Made by a program: the position numbers and the translations under genes. From NCBI GenBank assembly GCA_964636325.1, contig CAZWRV010000024.1:4409-68408 (forward strand): a stretch of DNA of 64,000 nt. The letters are read 5' to 3'. Each line of letters starts with the position of its first letter. Position 1 is the first letter of the stretch. Positions 63,201 to 64,000 of this stretch are shown one piece after another. A model generated the notes under the pieces. It did no database searches. It was given only the letters and a program-made list of their open reading frames with translations, and was not told the DNA's origin. This DNA comes from CAZWRV01 sp964636325 (GTDB taxonomy: Bacteria > Verrucomicrobiota > Lentisphaeria > Victivallales > GWF2-50-93).

Positions 63201-63601
63201 GGGATGTTCTCGGTCCGTCGTTCACTGGTCTCCTTCTGGTGGTTGAACTGCAGGTTGAGGATGTTTCTGATGTAGTCCAGCGACTTCTGCGGTTCCTTCG
63301 CGTAGAGCAGGAGGGCGTGCCTGTTCCTGAGGAGCTGCACCCGCGGCGTGTTGCCGAAGGTGTCGATGCACTTCTTGATTTCGGCCTCGGCCTGGGCGAG
63401 GTCGCCGGCGTTGAGCAGGTTCAGGCACCTGTAGTAGAAGTAGTCCTCGGTGCCGGGGATGAGCTGCTTCACCGCCTCGGGACGGTTATCCGATAGGCTG
63501 TAGTCCTCTATGAAGCCGATCTCCCCCGAGATCGCGTTGGCCGCCGAGACGGCACCGGCCAGCAGAACCCCCAAGCGTGAAAGCCGCAGATTCCTCTTCA
63601 T
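57224..63601 (-). CDS. giant secreted macroglobulin-like protein
   Basis: A 2125-aa exported protein. The signal is LSRLGVLLAGAVSAANA (cleavage near 23). A TPR-like helical region follows (about 45-115: LLNAGDLAQAEAEIKKCID). From about 430 are beta-sandwich modules of alpha-2-macroglobulin MG type: KNVEKLFVKIYRLNLFNFY, RGVYVVDFIGGGKVSRAI, and the MG2-like KAGIFVDRESLIKRKDAKVVVRPVLY (key part FVDRESLIKRKDAKVV). A Gly-rich patch is near 1065-1085, an Ala/Lys/Glu-rich charged helix at about 1350-1430 (AEKAKKSAEAKMLKEEARKD), and helical plus beta sections to the end. No CxEQ thioester motif is seen. It is probably a cell-surface or periplasmic structural protein. Its 399-nt upstream region is repeat DNA. 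Confidence 0.72.
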   Translation of the reverse strand: MKRNLRLSRLGVLLAGAVSAANAISGEIGFIEDYSLSDNRPEAVKQLIPGTEDYFYYRCLNLLNAGDLAQAEAEIKKCIDTFGNTPRVQLLRNRHALLLYAKEPQKSLDYIRNILNLQFNHQKETSERRTENIPLVLDQNLFSFETLKKNAFLRYKNTVEGFEPAGLDFLAAQDMSPDVRRSLLSMLSRPDFPGLPALIVEDLKYKNSGGFGSLNIHNLLLLDQLDECAKLMPELRNQGNFVNAYLLRLKPADGVDFLLQPDEEKAYYDRLWNFAKTLAPVHNSLKSNIIFQQLRIAQRKGEMDRQLFIEYVKLPKNVYYIREEYSKSFSDRNCFANIQSNFSQWTILPPINDDTALVNDHLQFFLKDAENWNEFAAYVRDDVLRRNFAQAKILNGIGDQEKWFALLSPAEYQALKDRVDLEFSPRNKEYFRPDENVSLTLGVKNVEKLFVKIYRLNLFNFYKDNMKEPSVDINLDGLVPNEEMTHEYKELNLRRIERTFEFPSLKERGVYVVDFIGGGKVSRAIVRKGRLRAAQQVTAAGHMFTIYGENNSKIDNASIWMDGHKYDSEKEGVILVPFSTNPAKQNIILCSGDFCSLDSFDHQAENYVLKAGIFVDRESLIKRKDAKVVVRPVLYVGDQPVSLSILEKVRLVINTQDLDGVSAVRTVEDFKLFPDKDSVETFNVPENTRSVSFTLAAQARSLSQAKDVNLSSETAAFEINGIDSTDRINELLLSKADGKYFLRLLDKSGSPLADRPLQISLKNKYFKELVYAQLKTDADGYAELGALKDVVSFNANYSDGQQRSFCTLTSDTATYPASMNIPAGEAVSLPYMGSKPAPDQTEISLLETRGGTFVSNCLGKASIKDGFININGLPAGTYSLLLKDIGHSMTINVVEGEKVADAVVSDLRISQISKTAPLQIANLAVKDGKLVAKIANSDSTTRIHVFADKYSYGMTYSPFTWLAAHDFPAEDSISQPPLTSVYCSGIAIGSEYEYIIRRRFTQKFPGNMLQRPGLLLNPFILRITETRPPEEGLQRQHFKALAVPAGALPGAINAYGGAAGSKGALLADAEGGEGGGAPQDIAIFPNLDFFSERSPAFLNLLPDKNGIIEIALDSLAGRQEFTVVAIDSRSTVCRSISSTPGKVGTEDVRLPNSLDVQKHFVETKNITPLKKDASLVIADITTSTYNIYDSMGKLYALYSALNGTPELAEFSFVTQWASLDDKTKLEKYSKFACHELNWFIYRKDRAFFDKNILPFLKNKKDKTFLDLWFAGEKLDDYMQAGLYRNKLNTMEKILLGTKLKDQKATQRFIMEEFDMIAPDPNRASFLFNTALKSGSLDAGTGKERELALGEAPAPQEMEAESAGIIVTAPAAPPPAAAAEKAKKSAEAKMLKEEARKDADAQNRRRELADAKQDKAAEEEQLGAALRKRAAESQLYRKLEQTAELAENNYYKLPIAAHEAPLVRVNAFWNDFAKQDAADSFLSANFAEASTCFTETMLAMASIDIPFKAEKSKTELKGRTLTITAAGPMVVFHKEISEAKPSKEKTPMLAGQRYFKADDRYTYDHNQQIDKYVSGDFLANAVYGCFVAVTNPTSSARDVDVLLQIPQGAVPVSSGFYTKTLHWNLQPFTTQRFEYFFYFPKTGTFSHYPAQVSINEELVAFCEASTINVVAKLKDVDTSSWQYVSQEGTPEQVLEFLGKNNINRLDLAKIAFRMRDKAFFEKAYRTLDAAHAYNDVLWSYGIFHNFVPAIREYLKTTQIAANCGSYLKSEILTVDPVVRRTYQFLEYSPFVNARTCQFGVKRTIQNEAIFQQYCRLLDILSFKKEMDNDDLMAVTYYMILQDRVADALKFFAKVDSAKLATKMQHDYFAAYLAFSQGKPDDALKIAGKYKDYPAVHWRNKFLEIVGQTDEIKGGAAPKILDKDNRETAMTAMASKEPSLDFQIDGGKAQMTYANIKDCTVNYYLMDVEFLFSNSPFSTDYGKQFSYIRPNKTEAKQLPADKTAFSFELPADLLSSNLLVEISSSGKKAAKTYYANTMNISLEENFGQIKVADRGNGKNLQAVYVKVYAKMADGSVKFYKDGYTDLRGRFDYASLNTDEINSVEKFSILVMSDSNGAVVKEAAPPKR

Positions 63602-63785
63602 ATTATCCTCCTGATATGTTAATGATTATATAACCACCGCCAAGACACCAAGAAGCGCCAGGCCAATGTCAAAACCCGCCAAAAATAAAGATAACCCTCA
63701 AAACGAAGGTTGAAAGCGATCCTTTTCAGCAGATATGACGATTGAGCCGAGGGAAAATTAGAGTTAAGTCGATCAATGAACGGGT

Positions 63786-64000
63786 TTTTCAGAGGAGTGT
63801 CCGTCTGCGAACTTCGCAGTATTGTCGGCCAGAAACTCGATGGAGGGCGAAGCCGTGCTCCGCCGCGGTTGAGGACGGCTCGATCCTCCAGAAGGCGGCA
63901 AAGCTCGCGACAAAGTTACCGACAAAGATTTTAGAGTTTCGGAGTGGAGTGGTGCTCTGCGAATATCGCAGTTCTGTCGAACAGAAACTCGATGGAGGGC
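63786..64000. repeat. X-B-X-B compound repeat upstream of giant gene
   Basis: X unit at about 63786-63838 (inner stem CTGCGA/TCGCAG, 63805-63819). Then a family B unit (about 63841-63892: TGGAGG...CCTCCA enclosing GAGCCGTCC-type stems), a spacer, a second X unit 63934-63990 with perfect ends GAGTTTC/GAAACTC and inner stem CTGCGA/TCGCAG (63957-63971), and a second B unit starting TGGAGGGC at 63992 that runs off the window. 63602-63785 shows no feature. Confidence 0.78.

Overview
The window is a GC-rich stretch of a free-living bacterium, most plausibly from the PVC group (Lentisphaerota-like, with a planctomycete-type gene set). The signs are: a pseudopilin with an H-X9-DG tail, many large secreted glycoside-hydrolase-like proteins, tandem URO-D-fold methyltransferase-like genes, and a MoxR/DUF58/BatA/VWA cluster with giant DUF4175-like membrane coiled-coil proteins. 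This placement is an inference from gene content; no rRNA or tRNA gene was recognised here.

Layout. Genes from about 1.3 to 32.1 kb run on the + strand and genes from 32.4 to 63.6 kb on the - strand, so the halves converge at 32.1-32.4 kb. The left edge holds an rtcB RNA ligase on the - strand, cut by the window edge, divergent from a DUF434 gene. A stand-alone 5'-3' exonuclease, an FHA/zinc-ribbon/Ser-Thr kinase, a secreted protein and a 1064-aa DUF4175-like protein follow. From 9.4 to 13.6 kb are a CBM-like secreted protein, a polysaccharide deacetylase, a 28-aa zinc-ribbon microprotein, a LacI regulator and an M24-fold protein with a degraded metal site. From 13.7 to 25.7 kb lies a carbohydrate locus: two very large secreted GH-like proteins, a GHL6/beta-galactosidase-like protein, an L-rhamnose mutarotase interrupted by an amber codon, a frameshifted neighbour and a pseudopilin. 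From 26.0 to 32.1 kb are two URO-D-family genes, a GH20-like protein, decayed gene pieces and a Gfo/Idh/MocA oxidoreductase.

On the - strand, a stand-alone MetH-type cobalamin reactivation protein is coupled to a small membrane protein. Next, read from 52.1 down to 33.6 kb, come a 1704-aa DUF4175-like protein, an alpha-toroid (squalene/prenyltransferase-repeat) protein, two large secreted proteins, MoxR, DUF58, BatA-like VWA and a second VWA/amidotransferase-fold membrane protein. These look like one envelope/chaperone system with secreted carbohydrate-active partners embedded in it. Upstream are a lipoprotein-like TPR protein, a DUF3142 protein, a hypothetical protein and a 2125-aa macroglobulin-like secreted protein.

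The most distinctive feature is the intergenic DNA. At least five families of palindromic elements occur here, and several copies differ by paired changes that keep their stems intact. One family has the anatomy of REPINs: two inverted hairpins, each preceded by a GTAG-type foot, with complementary loops. Another element, truncated, appears to supply the Shine-Dalgarno sequence of two unrelated genes. No transposase or RAYT gene is present in the window.
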